A stretch of 28,351 nt of DNA from a virus. Of the stretch, positions 17,001 through 23,820 are shown in pieces; the first letter of the stretch is position 1, and every line of letters starts with the position of its first letter. Under the pieces are notes generated by a model. That model did not search any database, was not told where the DNA came from, and worked only from the letters and a program-made list of their open reading frames with translations. A program made the translations under genes and the position numbers. The stretch lies in IMG/VR virus record IMGVR_UViG_3300017725_000049, positions 1 through 28,351 of that record. One strand, written 5' to 3'.

Positions 17001-17191
17001 CATTGACGTTCAGTAATGTAAGTACGGGTATGACTGTAGATTTAGTAATAAGTGGAAATTATACATTAACTTTACCTGCAAGTGTAAAAGAAATAACAGG
17101 TACATATGATGGAACGGTAGCTAACCTAATACAAATAGTAAGTACAAACGGATCAACAGAACAATGGGCAACAATAAGTAAAGAAGCATAA
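14054..17191 (+). CDS. Repetitive tail fibre protein
   Basis: A 1045-residue low-complexity, Thr/Ser/Gly/Asn-rich fibre protein that would form a trimeric shaft contacting the host surface. Nine four-residue repeats (LTGN/VTGN/VTGD) lie at about residues 65-100. TARTI[AN]GVSFDG[TS]ANIS units follow at two places. DQTVSL[ST]AGSG-type units of 28 residues occur as two tandem pairs. Around residues 533-670 is a non-repetitive domain (KNTSGGTLTKGTPVYITG, then MPATGLLLQDLANNGEGYLV) of a type I know from tail proteins of marine phages. Two near-identical PAAGN.LIYDA.NSYFENAL units follow near 700 and 774. The C-terminus is a compact beta unit. ATG at 14054 is preceded by an A-rich leader; no Shine-Dalgarno is seen. 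Confidence 0.8.
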   Translation: MATLTGNSISSTYTSLLKVGDNGTLAAALQSITDGAGNTSGLSMNTGGDLTALGTITANAFSGPLTGNVTGNLTGNVTGNVTGNLTGNVTGDVTGDVTGNADTATALETARTIAGVSFDGTANISLTTDNITEGSNEYYTAEKVDDQANTLIQAGTGITKTYDDNAGTLTIANSAPDQTVSLSAGSGISTSGTYPSFTITNTQPDQTVSLTAGTGITVTGTYPSFTIANSGAGISLTDLSANDTGGLGSFSYDNTTGVFTYTGPSDANVRALISAVDNGGDGSLSYNSSTGVISYTGPSSSEVQAHITKTYVDSLGIAASTADTLSTPRTINGVSFDGSANISFDTDSVSEGTSNLYYTTTRFDTAFGTKSTTNLTEGTNLYFTSERVDDRVSNLVVGGTGISSTYDDVNNTLTLANTSPDQTVSLTAGTGITTSGTYPNFTVTNSAPDQTVSLTAGSNVTITGTYPSFTIAAASDTDTTYTLSSETSGDNAIIRLTGSDATTDDVTLAAGSNITITETGDTITLSSEGTDQVRIECKNTSGGTLTKGTPVYITGTVGTSNRVEVSAANASSASTMPATGLLLQDLANNGEGYLVTGGVLKNLTTDPIDGVTPSENDTIYVKSGGGLTTTKPTGTALIQNVGKVGRVNSSSAGSIVVSSIIRSNDIPNIQQNYFWLGNSSGVPTATEHTLSTLTDVTLTSPAAGNLLIYDASNSYFENALLTAGSNVSITNADGSITIASTDTTYSAGTGLSLTGTTFAIDAGLNDLTDANISTPAAGNVLIYDATNSYFENALITAGSNVTITNADGSITIAASDTNTTYTAGSGLTLSGTEFSLTNNSVTIGGTSVALGAALTATSGSLTIGGNGSTGGVTIDDGSIQIRSNTGNVAEMRMYCETSNAHYQTLKAAPHSAASSAVLVLPTASGNLVGTGDTGSVATAMVADDAISYAKLGVEYTNSAAISASDVDWSSAAVHTKTLSANTTLTFSNVSTGMTVDLVISGNYTLTLPASVKEITGTYDGTVANLIQIVSTNGSTEQWATISKEA
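14246..14353 (+). repeat. 12-bp tandem repeat coding for LTGN/VTGN
   Basis: Nine consecutive 12-base units encode L/V-T-G-N/D in the tail fibre. Third codon positions vary between units (ACT, ACA, ACG for Thr; GGC, GGG, GGT, GGA for Gly), so the protein repeat is much more regular than the DNA. Confidence 0.85.
14579..14746 (+). repeat. 84-bp tandem repeat in the tail fibre, first pair
   Basis: Two 84-base units (14579-14662 and 14663-14746) code for PDQTVSL.AG.GI...GTYPSFTI-type segments. A second pair with the same 84-base period lies at 15311-15478. Confidence 0.8.
15311..15478 (+). repeat. 84-bp tandem repeat in the tail fibre, second pair
   Basis: Two 84-base units (15311-15394 and 15395-15478) with the same protein pattern as the pair at 14579-14746 but many synonymous differences. 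Confidence 0.8.
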
Positions 17192-17418
17192 TGTGGGCGA
17201 ATAATATAAATGGTGAAATAATAGTATATAGTAAATTACCAAGTTATTGGGATGGCGTTAATTTTTACTCTAAAGCGTTTGCTTGTTCACCAGTAGAAAT
17301 ATTAGAAGAAGAAGGTTTTTTTCCAATAGTAGATCCACGAATAGATACCGAAACAGAAGAACTAGGAGATTTATATTTAGAAGATAATAAATATTATTAT
17401 ACAGTAATACAAAAATAA
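17191..17418 (+). CDS. Small tail-fibre-assembly-like protein (N-terminal domain only)
   Basis: A 75-residue protein that starts inside the stop codon of the tail fibre (TAATG). It aligns by eye with the first 75 or so residues of the next gene: WANNINGEIIVYSKLPSYW versus KAVNNNGIITTYPDVPVKF, then a Tyr-containing segment, VEILEEEGFF versus ADELRNAGLF, and ELGDLYLED versus DLGEIYWDT. It lacks the C-terminal half found in the neighbour. Genes of this type next to fibres usually encode chaperones that fold or trimerise the fibre, or small fibre-tip components. The role is inferred from pairing and position. Confidence 0.55.
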   Translation: MWANNINGEIIVYSKLPSYWDGVNFYSKAFACSPVEILEEEGFFPIVDPRIDTETEELGDLYLEDNKYYYTVIQK

Positions 17419-17420
17419 TT

Positions 17421-17906
17421 ATGAAAGCAGTAAACAACAACGGAATAATAACTACATACCCAGACGTACCAGTAAAGTTTAGATCGTCAACAGGGTATCA
17501 TTTAAACGCTAGAAGTATGACAGCAGACGAACTTCGTAATGCTGGATTATTTGATGTAATAATAGATGAAAATTATGATTCTAGGGTACACGATTTAGGT
17601 GAAATATATTGGGATACGCAAAGTACTGTATTTAGAAAAGATACGGTAGATAAAACTTGGTCGCAAACATTAGCAGAGTTAAAAGAGCAAAAGATCACAA
17701 ACTATAAACATATAATAGGTGGTGAATTAGCTAAAACAGATTGGTATATTATTAGGCAAACAGATAATGGTGAAACAGTACCTACGGAAGTAGTGACAGC
17801 GAGAGCATTATTAAGAAACCAAACCAGTCAAGTAGAAAACGAAGTAAATGCTTTAACAACAAAAAAACAAGTTATATTATACGAATATCCTAGTTATGAG
17901 TCTTAG
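17421..17906 (+). CDS. Tail fibre assembly chaperone-like protein
   Basis: A 161-residue protein. The N-terminal half is paralogous to the preceding 75-residue gene. The C-terminal half has a helix (KTWSQTLAELKEQKI), then LAKTDWYIIRQTDNGETVPT with a helical VVTARALLRNQTSQVENEVN. The L..TDWY.IR......P..V...R..LR pattern is characteristic of tail-fibre assembly / DUF4376-like phage proteins, which help fibres fold and trimerise. It lies between two fibre/adhesin genes and overlaps the downstream adhesin start by 11 bases, so it may serve that adhesin, while the shorter paralogue may serve the upstream fibre. Confidence 0.65.
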   Translation: MKAVNNNGIITTYPDVPVKFRSSTGYHLNARSMTADELRNAGLFDVIIDENYDSRVHDLGEIYWDTQSTVFRKDTVDKTWSQTLAELKEQKITNYKHIIGGELAKTDWYIIRQTDNGETVPTEVVTARALLRNQTSQVENEVNALTTKKQVILYEYPSYES

Positions 17907-20900
17907 AAAAAGATTATTAGTTAAACCACCTGATACAGGTATAACCCCAAGTAAACACTTTGGAGTCGTATTATATGAAGGAGATGGTGCTGCATCACAT
18001 TCTATTAACGGAGGTAAGTTTGGTGCAGCTGCTAACTTTAATGGTAGCGATAGCATTATACTAACGGGTTTAAATACTGGTAATAATAATTTGACTTTTA
18101 GTGCTTGGGTTAACATAACTGCTGCACCAAGCCAAGCTTATGGAATGGTTGTATCAGGTATAAGTCATTATTATACTTATTTAGCCATAGGACAAAACAG
18201 GAAAGTATGGGTAACAAATGACCAACAAATTTCTGGTGAAGCTGATGGTGGATATGCAACAGAGGGAACTACAGTTTTAAATTTAAATACTTGGTATCAT
18301 ATTGCAGGAACATTATCTTCAACAGGTGGTGCAAAGATTTATGTTAATGGTTCTTTAGATATAACATCATCATCAAGAACAGCAAACGCTCCATCAACAA
18401 ATGAATTTAGCGGAATAGGTTGTTGGAAATCACGCAGTAATAATAATCTTTCAAGACCATTTAATGGTAAAATTGACCAAGTAAGAGTATTTACAAGTGT
18501 TTTATCAGCATCACAAATTTCAACACTATATGCAGAAACAACACCAGAATCATTAGATCCATTATCAGAAGATACAACAGACACACTACAAGTTCTTGGA
18601 GATAGTTCTTGTACTGCTTTATATAGGTTTGAAAACAATGAAGATGATGAAAGTGGTAATTATAACGGAACTGGAACTGCGATACAATATTCAGCAGGAA
18701 GATATGGTCAAGGTGCTATATTTTCAGCTTCAGATAGTAAAATAAACATACCAGACAACTTTGGTGCTGAAGGCGAAACTGTAAGTTATAGTTTATGGTT
18801 TAAAACAACATCTGCAAATGGTTCTTATATGTTTGCAAAAAGAACTGGTAATAATACATTTCATATTAGAATAGATAATAGTTTTTCTCCTGCAGGTAAA
18901 ATTTGTGTTAATAACTGGGCAGGTACTGCACAATCGGCTAATAATGCTCAATCAACCGCAGGTGGTTATAATGATGGAGGTTGGCATCATTTTGTTTTTA
19001 CTTATGATGGTAATCAAACTACTAAAACTAAATGTTTTATTGATGGTGTTTATGATTCAGGAATGGATTGGACTTACGACCTTTTTACTCAATCTGTTTC
19101 AGGGGGTAATAATATAGGTAATTATGATTTGGGTAGTTCAAATTTTAGTGGAACAATAGACCAAGTAAGAATATTCAACAAAGTGTTATCAGCAAGTGAA
19201 GTAACTACATTGTATCAAGAAAACTCACTTGTAGCTTCTTATAGATTTGAAGGAAATGCAAATGATGATATGAGATCTTATGACGGTACTGCAAGTAATG
19301 TTAGTTATGAGTATGGGCTTGGATTTACTCCTGATTTAGTTTGGATAAAATCAAGAAGTGGTACTGTAGGTGATTTTAGTCATACTTTAATGGATAGCAC
19401 AAGAGGTGCAAGTAAATCAATATACCCAAATCTTGATAATGCAGAAGTTACTAATGTAAATGGTTTGGAATCATTCGATACAGGGGGTTTTACAGTTGGT
19501 TCTGCAGCTGGAGGTTGGAATTATGATGGTACAAATTATGTAGCTTGGTGTTGGAAAGCAAACGGAGGAACTACAAGCAGCAATACTGATGGGAGTATTA
19601 CAAGTACAGTGCAAGTCAATGAACAAGCAGGATTTTCAATCGTAAAATATACAGGAGATGGTTCAGCATCTTCTACTGTAGGTCACGGATTAGGAGTAAT
19701 TCCAGATTTAACAATATTTAAAAGAACAGATGATGCTGATTGGTGGCACGTTTTTAACACTGCAAGTAATACTGTAATGTTTTTTAACGAAACGAGGGAA
19801 GCTGCAGCTATAGCTGGGGGTACAAACGGTGCAGTAGATATTGCTAATATGACCAGTACAATATTTGGATTTATACAAGGTAGTTCAAGTGTAAATAATC
19901 AAAACGGAAATGGTAGTGATTACATAGCTTATTGTTTTAAAAGTATTGATGGCTTTTCAAAGATTGGCTCATACACAGGTAATTCTTCTGATAATGGACC
20001 GATTGTAGAAACTGGATTTGAACCAGCTTTTTTAATGATTAAGAATGCAAGTGATGCAGGTAGTTGGTTTATGTATGATAATAAAAGAAATACAAGTAAT
20101 CCAAGAATAAATTATTTATTAGCTAATGGAAGTAATGTAGAAGCATCAGATATGGGTGGTGTAGATTTTCTTTCTAATGGATTTCAAATTAAAGAAGACC
20201 ACGATGATGTTAATGATACAGGCGATACATATATCTATATGGCATTTGCTGCAGATCCTGACACAGAAGCACCAACAGTAGCAAAAAGTTTTAGTACAGT
20301 AGCTTATACAGGTGATGGTACATCTAATAAACAAATTGATTTAGGATTTAAACCTGGATTATATTGGTTAAAAACAAGAGATACAAGTGGGTGTACATAT
20401 CATAATTTGTTTGACATAATAAGAGGTGGTAATAAAACAATATATTCTAATGTAACGAGTGCAGAGGTAACAAATCAAGGTTGTGGATATATACAAAGTT
20501 TTGATGATAATGGAGTAACTTATACTGGTGATGCAAGTGGTATAAACAATAATGGCGAGGATTTTGTTGCTTGGGCGTGGAAAGCTGATGATAACGAAGC
20601 GACAATAGAAGAAGTTACAGAAGATGTCGATGCAATAGCAATATATAAGTTTGAGGACAATGCAAATGATGTAACAGGTAATTATAATGGAACTGCTTCT
20701 AATGTAACATATAGTTCAAGTGGTAAGTTTAATAAAGCAGCAGAATTTAATGGGAGTAGTAGTTTCATAAATACAGGAATTAGCAATACGACAATACCTT
20801 TAAGTTCTAATTTTTCAATTTCAGCTTGGATAAATACAAATTCATCAAGTGGATTTTTTATAGCTGAAGGAAATTTTAATTCTTGGAGTACAGCAGGTTT

Positions 20901-21942
20901 CGGTTTAGGTCTTGCTGGTAGTAATGTGGTTGAATTAAGTTTTGGAAATAATACATCAGGAGGAGCACAGGTACAAAGTTCTGCACTTGCAGCAAATACT
21001 TGGCATCATATAGTGGGAGTAGTAGAGATCGGTAATGTTTTAACATTGTATGTAAATGGGGTTAGTGTTGGTACTAATGCACTAACTGAAAGTAATAGAA
21101 CAAATGTGTCTGGTGGGTTTAATATTGGTGCAGATGCAGGAGGTTATGATTATACAGGTAAATTAGACCAAGTAAGATTTTATAATAAAGCATTAACTGC
21201 AGCAAGTGTTACTAACTTGTATAATGAAACTACAGCACAGAATGATACATTAAACATAGGAACTAAAGCAATAGTTTCTATACAATCAATAGTTAGTGCA
21301 AATGCTAATGCAGGATTTAGTATAGTTAAGTGGGAAGGAGATGGTGTTGCTACAAGTAGAGTGCCACACGGTCTTTCAGCAAAACCTGATATGGTTATAG
21401 TGAAAAATTTATCTTCATCAGGAAACTGGAATGCTTGTCACGTTGGATTAGCCTCTAATGAAGGGATAGCTTTGGATTTAACTGCTGCTGCATTTACAAG
21501 TATGGGTAGCAATGGGGGTATAACTTATGCAAACTTAAATGCCACTACATTTGGATTTGCAACGGGTTCAGTTGGCGTTGATAGTGTAAATAAAAGTGGT
21601 GATGAGTTTATAGCTTATTGTTTCCATTCAGTATCAGGATATAGCAAGTTTGGAAGTTATACTGGAGATGGTACGACAACTAAAACCATAACAACAGGAT
21701 TTCAACCTGACTTTGTATTAATAAAAGTAACAGATGGAGTTGATAACTGGGTTATATTAGATAGTGTTCGTGGTGGTAGTAAAAATATAAAACCTAACGA
21801 TTCTGCAGCAGAAGCAACTGAATCAGGAACAAATGTAGAATTTATATCTACAGGGTTTAAGTTAATTGGTAGTGGTCCTGGATTAGGTCAAACAAATGGA
21901 AATGGCAATGATTATATATATATGGCATTTAAAATAAATTAA
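17896..21942 (+). CDS. Large modular adhesin / receptor-binding tail protein with laminin-G-like domains
   Basis: A 1348-residue protein that probably recognises surface glycans. Three laminin-G-like (concanavalin-type) modules lie at about residues 25-215, 236-443 and 911-1115, each ending in [KT][IL]DQVR[VIF]-type strands followed by S.....LY.E. Between and after them are alternating modules of about 100 residues: PDLVWIKSRSG...YVAWCWKA types (about 475-558, 705-790, 797-898, 1269-1348) and GFSIVKYTGDG...YIAYCFKS types (about 577-695, 1138-1260). These resemble units of marine phage adhesins; I would place them near DUF7483 but cannot verify it. Residues 445-473 are the start of a fourth laminin-G module cut off by the next module. 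No protease or lyase motif is seen. Confidence 0.75.
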   Translation: MSLRKRLLVKPPDTGITPSKHFGVVLYEGDGAASHSINGGKFGAAANFNGSDSIILTGLNTGNNNLTFSAWVNITAAPSQAYGMVVSGISHYYTYLAIGQNRKVWVTNDQQISGEADGGYATEGTTVLNLNTWYHIAGTLSSTGGAKIYVNGSLDITSSSRTANAPSTNEFSGIGCWKSRSNNNLSRPFNGKIDQVRVFTSVLSASQISTLYAETTPESLDPLSEDTTDTLQVLGDSSCTALYRFENNEDDESGNYNGTGTAIQYSAGRYGQGAIFSASDSKINIPDNFGAEGETVSYSLWFKTTSANGSYMFAKRTGNNTFHIRIDNSFSPAGKICVNNWAGTAQSANNAQSTAGGYNDGGWHHFVFTYDGNQTTKTKCFIDGVYDSGMDWTYDLFTQSVSGGNNIGNYDLGSSNFSGTIDQVRIFNKVLSASEVTTLYQENSLVASYRFEGNANDDMRSYDGTASNVSYEYGLGFTPDLVWIKSRSGTVGDFSHTLMDSTRGASKSIYPNLDNAEVTNVNGLESFDTGGFTVGSAAGGWNYDGTNYVAWCWKANGGTTSSNTDGSITSTVQVNEQAGFSIVKYTGDGSASSTVGHGLGVIPDLTIFKRTDDADWWHVFNTASNTVMFFNETREAAAIAGGTNGAVDIANMTSTIFGFIQGSSSVNNQNGNGSDYIAYCFKSIDGFSKIGSYTGNSSDNGPIVETGFEPAFLMIKNASDAGSWFMYDNKRNTSNPRINYLLANGSNVEASDMGGVDFLSNGFQIKEDHDDVNDTGDTYIYMAFAADPDTEAPTVAKSFSTVAYTGDGTSNKQIDLGFKPGLYWLKTRDTSGCTYHNLFDIIRGGNKTIYSNVTSAEVTNQGCGYIQSFDDNGVTYTGDASGINNNGEDFVAWAWKADDNEATIEEVTEDVDAIAIYKFEDNANDVTGNYNGTASNVTYSSSGKFNKAAEFNGSSSFINTGISNTTIPLSSNFSISAWINTNSSSGFFIAEGNFNSWSTAGFGLGLAGSNVVELSFGNNTSGGAQVQSSALAANTWHHIVGVVEIGNVLTLYVNGVSVGTNALTESNRTNVSGGFNIGADAGGYDYTGKLDQVRFYNKALTAASVTNLYNETTAQNDTLNIGTKAIVSIQSIVSANANAGFSIVKWEGDGVATSRVPHGLSAKPDMVIVKNLSSSGNWNACHVGLASNEGIALDLTAAAFTSMGSNGGITYANLNATTFGFATGSVGVDSVNKSGDEFIAYCFHSVSGYSKFGSYTGDGTTTKTITTGFQPDFVLIKVTDGVDNWVILDSVRGGSKNIKPNDSAAEATESGTNVEFISTGFKLIGSGPGLGQTNGNGNDYIYMAFKIN

Positions 21943-21943
21943 A

Positions 21944-22090
21944 ATGAATGGATTTGAACCAACAATCTTAGGGGTATTTACATTAATAATGACAATATCA
22001 GAAATAAATTCCGTATTACAAGGATTGTTAATAGTAGTAACGACTATTTATACGCTGATAAAAATACATCAGCTATTAAATAAAAAATAA
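21944..22090 (+). CDS. Small holin-like membrane protein (48 aa)
   Basis: ATG at 21944, one base after the adhesin stop, opens a 48-codon frame. It has an amphipathic N-terminus (MNGFEPTILGVFTLIMTISE), one clear hydrophobic segment (VLQGLLIVVTTIYTLIKI, about residues 24-41) and a basic end (NKK). Small one-span proteins at the head of a lysis cassette commonly act as holins or holin regulators in Bacteroidota phages. The downstream three-TM holin-like gene (22741) means this one could be a second holin or an antiholin. Confidence 0.55.
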   Translation: MNGFEPTILGVFTLIMTISEINSVLQGLLIVVTTIYTLIKIHQLLNKK

Positions 22091-22114
22091 TTAACTTTAT
22101 TAAAAATAAATATT

Positions 22115-22264
22115 ATGAAAAACTTTTTAAATAAAATTTGGGAAGGTATTAAAGATGCTTTTTGGCTTCAAGTACCTTATATTATTTACTCAACAGTATG
22201 GTTATTATTAACTATGTTTTGGGCAACAGTATTCTTAAAGTGGTTTATGAATAAATATTATTAA
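22115..22264 (+). CDS. Small membrane protein of the lysis cassette (49 aa)
   Basis: ATG at 22115 opens 49 codons ending in TAA two bases before the endolysin start. A charged, Trp-containing N-terminus (KNFLNKIWEGIKDAFWLQ) is followed by one strongly hydrophobic segment (IIYSTVWLLLTMFWATVFL, about 23-41) and a basic, aromatic tail (KWFMNKYY). There is no lipobox. A holin partner, antiholin or inner-membrane spanin-like role is possible from context, but the sequence does not decide between them. Confidence 0.5.
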   Translation: MKNFLNKIWEGIKDAFWLQVPYIIYSTVWLLLTMFWATVFLKWFMNKYY

Positions 22265-22265
22265 A

Positions 22266-22838
22266 ATGAAACTATCACAAAATTTAACATTAGCAGAAGC
22301 TATAAAATCTGAAACTGCAAAACGTAAAAGACTAGACAATACACCTAGCGGTATTATAATAGACAACCTAAAACTAACAGCAGAAAAGATATTTCAACCT
22401 ATACGTGATCACTTTAAAAAACCTATCTACGTAAGTAGTATGTATAGATGTGAAAGATTAAATAGTTTAGTAGGTGGTAGTAAATACAGTAAACACATTA
22501 CAGGTCAAGCTATAGATCTAGACAACGATGGTACTGATGTATCTAATAAAGATATATTTTATTACATAAAAGACAATTTAAAGTTCGATGTATTGATATG
22601 GGAATATAATGATGATAGCCCTAGTTGGGTACATTGTAGTTATGTAGAAGGTTTAAATAGAGGTTTAGTATATCGCAATACAGGTTTAGGTCTTATAGAG
22701 TTTAAAGAACCTAAAGTAGAGAAACCTAAAAAAGTAAAGTATGAGCAAAAAAAGAAAAAAGTTCAAAGAGACGAAACTAGGTCAGTTCCTACTAGGGAAG
22801 TCGGGGGTGTTTCAGAGTCTAGCGGAGACAATACCTGA
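22266..22838 (+). CDS. Endolysin, peptidase M15 family (zinc D-Ala-D-Ala / L,D-type carboxy- or endopeptidase)
   Basis: A 190-residue protein; residues 1 to about 145 form the catalytic domain. SSMYRCERLNSLVGGSKYSK leads into His77, followed by ITGQAID with Asp84, and SPSWVHCSY supplies His123; His-Asp-His is the zinc triad of M15A peptidases. It would cleave peptidoglycan stem peptides or cross-links at lysis, released by the neighbouring holins since no signal peptide is present. Residues 146-190 form a basic, low-complexity extension whose last 98 bases overlap the next gene in another frame; this extension may be a neutral run-on rather than a functional domain. Confidence 0.8.
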   Translation: MKLSQNLTLAEAIKSETAKRKRLDNTPSGIIIDNLKLTAEKIFQPIRDHFKKPIYVSSMYRCERLNSLVGGSKYSKHITGQAIDLDNDGTDVSNKDIFYYIKDNLKFDVLIWEYNDDSPSWVHCSYVEGLNRGLVYRNTGLGLIEFKEPKVEKPKKVKYEQKKKKVQRDETRSVPTREVGGVSESSGDNT

Positions 22839-23157
22839 TCAAGGCGTATTAGGCGTTTTAAAGAACTTAATCATTAAAGATGATAGTTTACCCCAGCCCG
22901 ATAAAGAAACTGCTCTTAGAATGCTTGATATTGAGTTAGAGGAGATGGATGCAGTTACTCGAAGGTGGGAAGCTGATTCTCTATCTGATTCGTGGCTTAG
23001 TAAAAACGTAAGACCTATATCGTTAGTATTTTTAACTTTAGTATATGCTACAGGGTTTTTTTTAAACTATGATCTTACTATTATAAATCAATTACTTCTT
23101 TTAGTTTATGGAGCATATTTTGGATCTCGTGGTCTAGAAAAAATAAGAAAGCTCTAG
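22741..23157 (+). CDS. Holin of the GTA three-transmembrane type
   Basis: A 138-residue protein overlapping the endolysin C-terminus by 98 bases. Order of elements: basic N-terminus (KKRKKFKETKLGQFLLGKSG), amphipathic segment (IPDQGVLGVLKNLI), helix with ...EEMDAVTRRWEADSLSDSWL and SKNVRP, then hydrophobic segments ISLVFLTLVYATGFFL and IINQLLLLVYGAYFG with a final GSRGLEKI. The T.RWE.D..SDSWLSKNVRP...LIFL core is the signature of the 'holin of 3TMs, for gene-transfer release' family. It would permeabilise the inner membrane to release the endolysin. The stop TAG overlaps the first base pair of the downstream 15-bp repeats. Confidence 0.7.
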   Translation: MSKKRKKFKETKLGQFLLGKSGVFQSLAETIPDQGVLGVLKNLIIKDDSLPQPDKETALRMLDIELEEMDAVTRRWEADSLSDSWLSKNVRPISLVFLTLVYATGFFLNYDLTIINQLLLLVYGAYFGSRGLEKIRKL

Positions 23158-23215
23158 TACAATATAGTATTATACAATATATTATTATACTATATAGTAC
23201 AATACAATATAGTAC
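23156..23215 (+). repeat. Four tandem 15-bp near-palindromic repeats (iteron-like)
   Basis: Units at 23156-23170, 23171-23185, 23186-23200 and 23201-23215 fit [AT][AG]TAC[AT]ATATA[GT]TA[CT] at an exact 15-base period. The best units contain GTAC...GTAC ends around an A+T core, and TACTATATAGTA (23188-23199) is a perfect palindrome. The array fills the only sizeable gap between the lysis and replication blocks. Candidate replication origin, operator or other protein-binding array; a T-run follows at 23218-23223. Confidence 0.8.
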
Positions 23216-23236
23216 AGTTTTTTATATATTTATATA

Positions 23237-23632
23237 ATGAGACAAAAATTAATCAAAAAAATTGATCGGATATTTAGCGAATACATACGAAGAAAACACG
23301 CTGATAAAAAAGGGTATTGTACTTGTATAACTTGTGGTAAGAAAGCTATATGGAATAGTGGTCAGATACACGCAGGACATTTTGTTAGTAGGAGATTTTT
23401 AGTTACTAGGTATGATGAACGTAATGTTTACCCCCAATGTGCATACTGCAATAATTGGCTAGCAGGTAATCAATATACCTATGGTAAACGTATAGATGAA
23501 ATACACGGTAAGGGTACGGCAGATGAATTAATGCTATTATCTAAACAAACAATTAAAATACAAAATTACGAATTAGAAGAAAAACATTTGTTTTATAAAA
23601 AAAATTTGATAACTTTGAGGAAACAATTATAA
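23237..23632 (+). CDS. NinG/Rap-like HNH-type recombination nuclease
   Basis: A 131-residue protein. Cys30-x2-Cys33 (CITCGK), GQIHAGHFVSRR with His45/His48, TRYDERNVYPQCAYCNNW with Cys68 and Cys71, and a Gly-rich helix region later match the lambda NinG family, whose best-known member (Rap) acts on branched DNA such as Holliday junctions. The paired Cys should bind zinc. The length is shorter than lambda NinG, mainly by lack of an N-terminal extension. It is the first gene after the iteron array, so it may belong to the early or middle recombination/replication set. ATG 23237 is preceded by a T/A-rich run without Shine-Dalgarno. Confidence 0.75.
   Translation: MRQKLIKKIDRIFSEYIRRKHADKKGYCTCITCGKKAIWNSGQIHAGHFVSRRFLVTRYDERNVYPQCAYCNNWLAGNQYTYGKRIDEIHGKGTADELMLLSKQTIKIQNYELEEKHLFYKKNLITLRKQL
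23587..23617 (+). promoter_or_regulatory. Bacteroidota-type host promoter before the replication genes
   Basis: TTTG at 23587-23590 and TAACTTTG at 23610-23617 are separated by 19 bases, an exact fit to the Bacteroidota consensus TTTG (-33) / TAnnTTTG (-7). Transcription would start near 23624, about 10 bases before ATG 23635. It lies in the 3' end of the ninG-like gene and would let the host RNA polymerase transcribe the replication block independently. Confidence 0.6.
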
Positions 23633-23634
23633 AT

Positions 23635-23820
23635 ATGTACACACAAAACGATTTAAATATTATAAAAACACAAGCTAATGGCTTTGTGAATGACCAATTA
23701 AAATGGCAACGACTACAAATAGAATCTCTACAAAAAGAGTTATCTAAGGAAAAACAAAAAAACAAAAGACTAGAAGAACTTCTAGCATACGCAGATAAAT
23801 TTAATTTAATAAATACATAA
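23635..23820 (+). CDS. Small coiled-coil protein, hypothetical (61 aa)
   Basis: A 61-residue hydrophilic protein. Residues about 24-51 form a clear coiled coil (WQRLQIESLQKELSKEKQKN with KRLEELL). The function is not recognised. It is the first gene downstream of the TTTG/TAACTTTG promoter, with a leader of only about 10 bases, and its stop overlaps the start of the next gene (TAATG at 23820). Dimerising accessory factor of replication or transcription is possible but unproved. Confidence 0.55.
   Translation: MYTQNDLNIIKTQANGFVNDQLKWQRLQIESLQKELSKEKQKNKRLEELLAYADKFNLINT

Noticed and set aside
18905-19117. A 70-codon plus-strand frame inside the adhesin gene, and similar ones at 13219-13401 and on the minus strand
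   Set aside because: They are out-of-frame shadows of large, well-supported genes, with no motif, coupling or codon-use shift in their favour.
21911-21924. A perfect ATTATATATATATG copy of the late motif
   Set aside because: It lies in the end of the adhesin coding sequence (Asp-Tyr-Ile-Tyr-Met), and only seven codons follow the ATG before the stop; the bases are explained by the recurring YIYMAF ending of that module.
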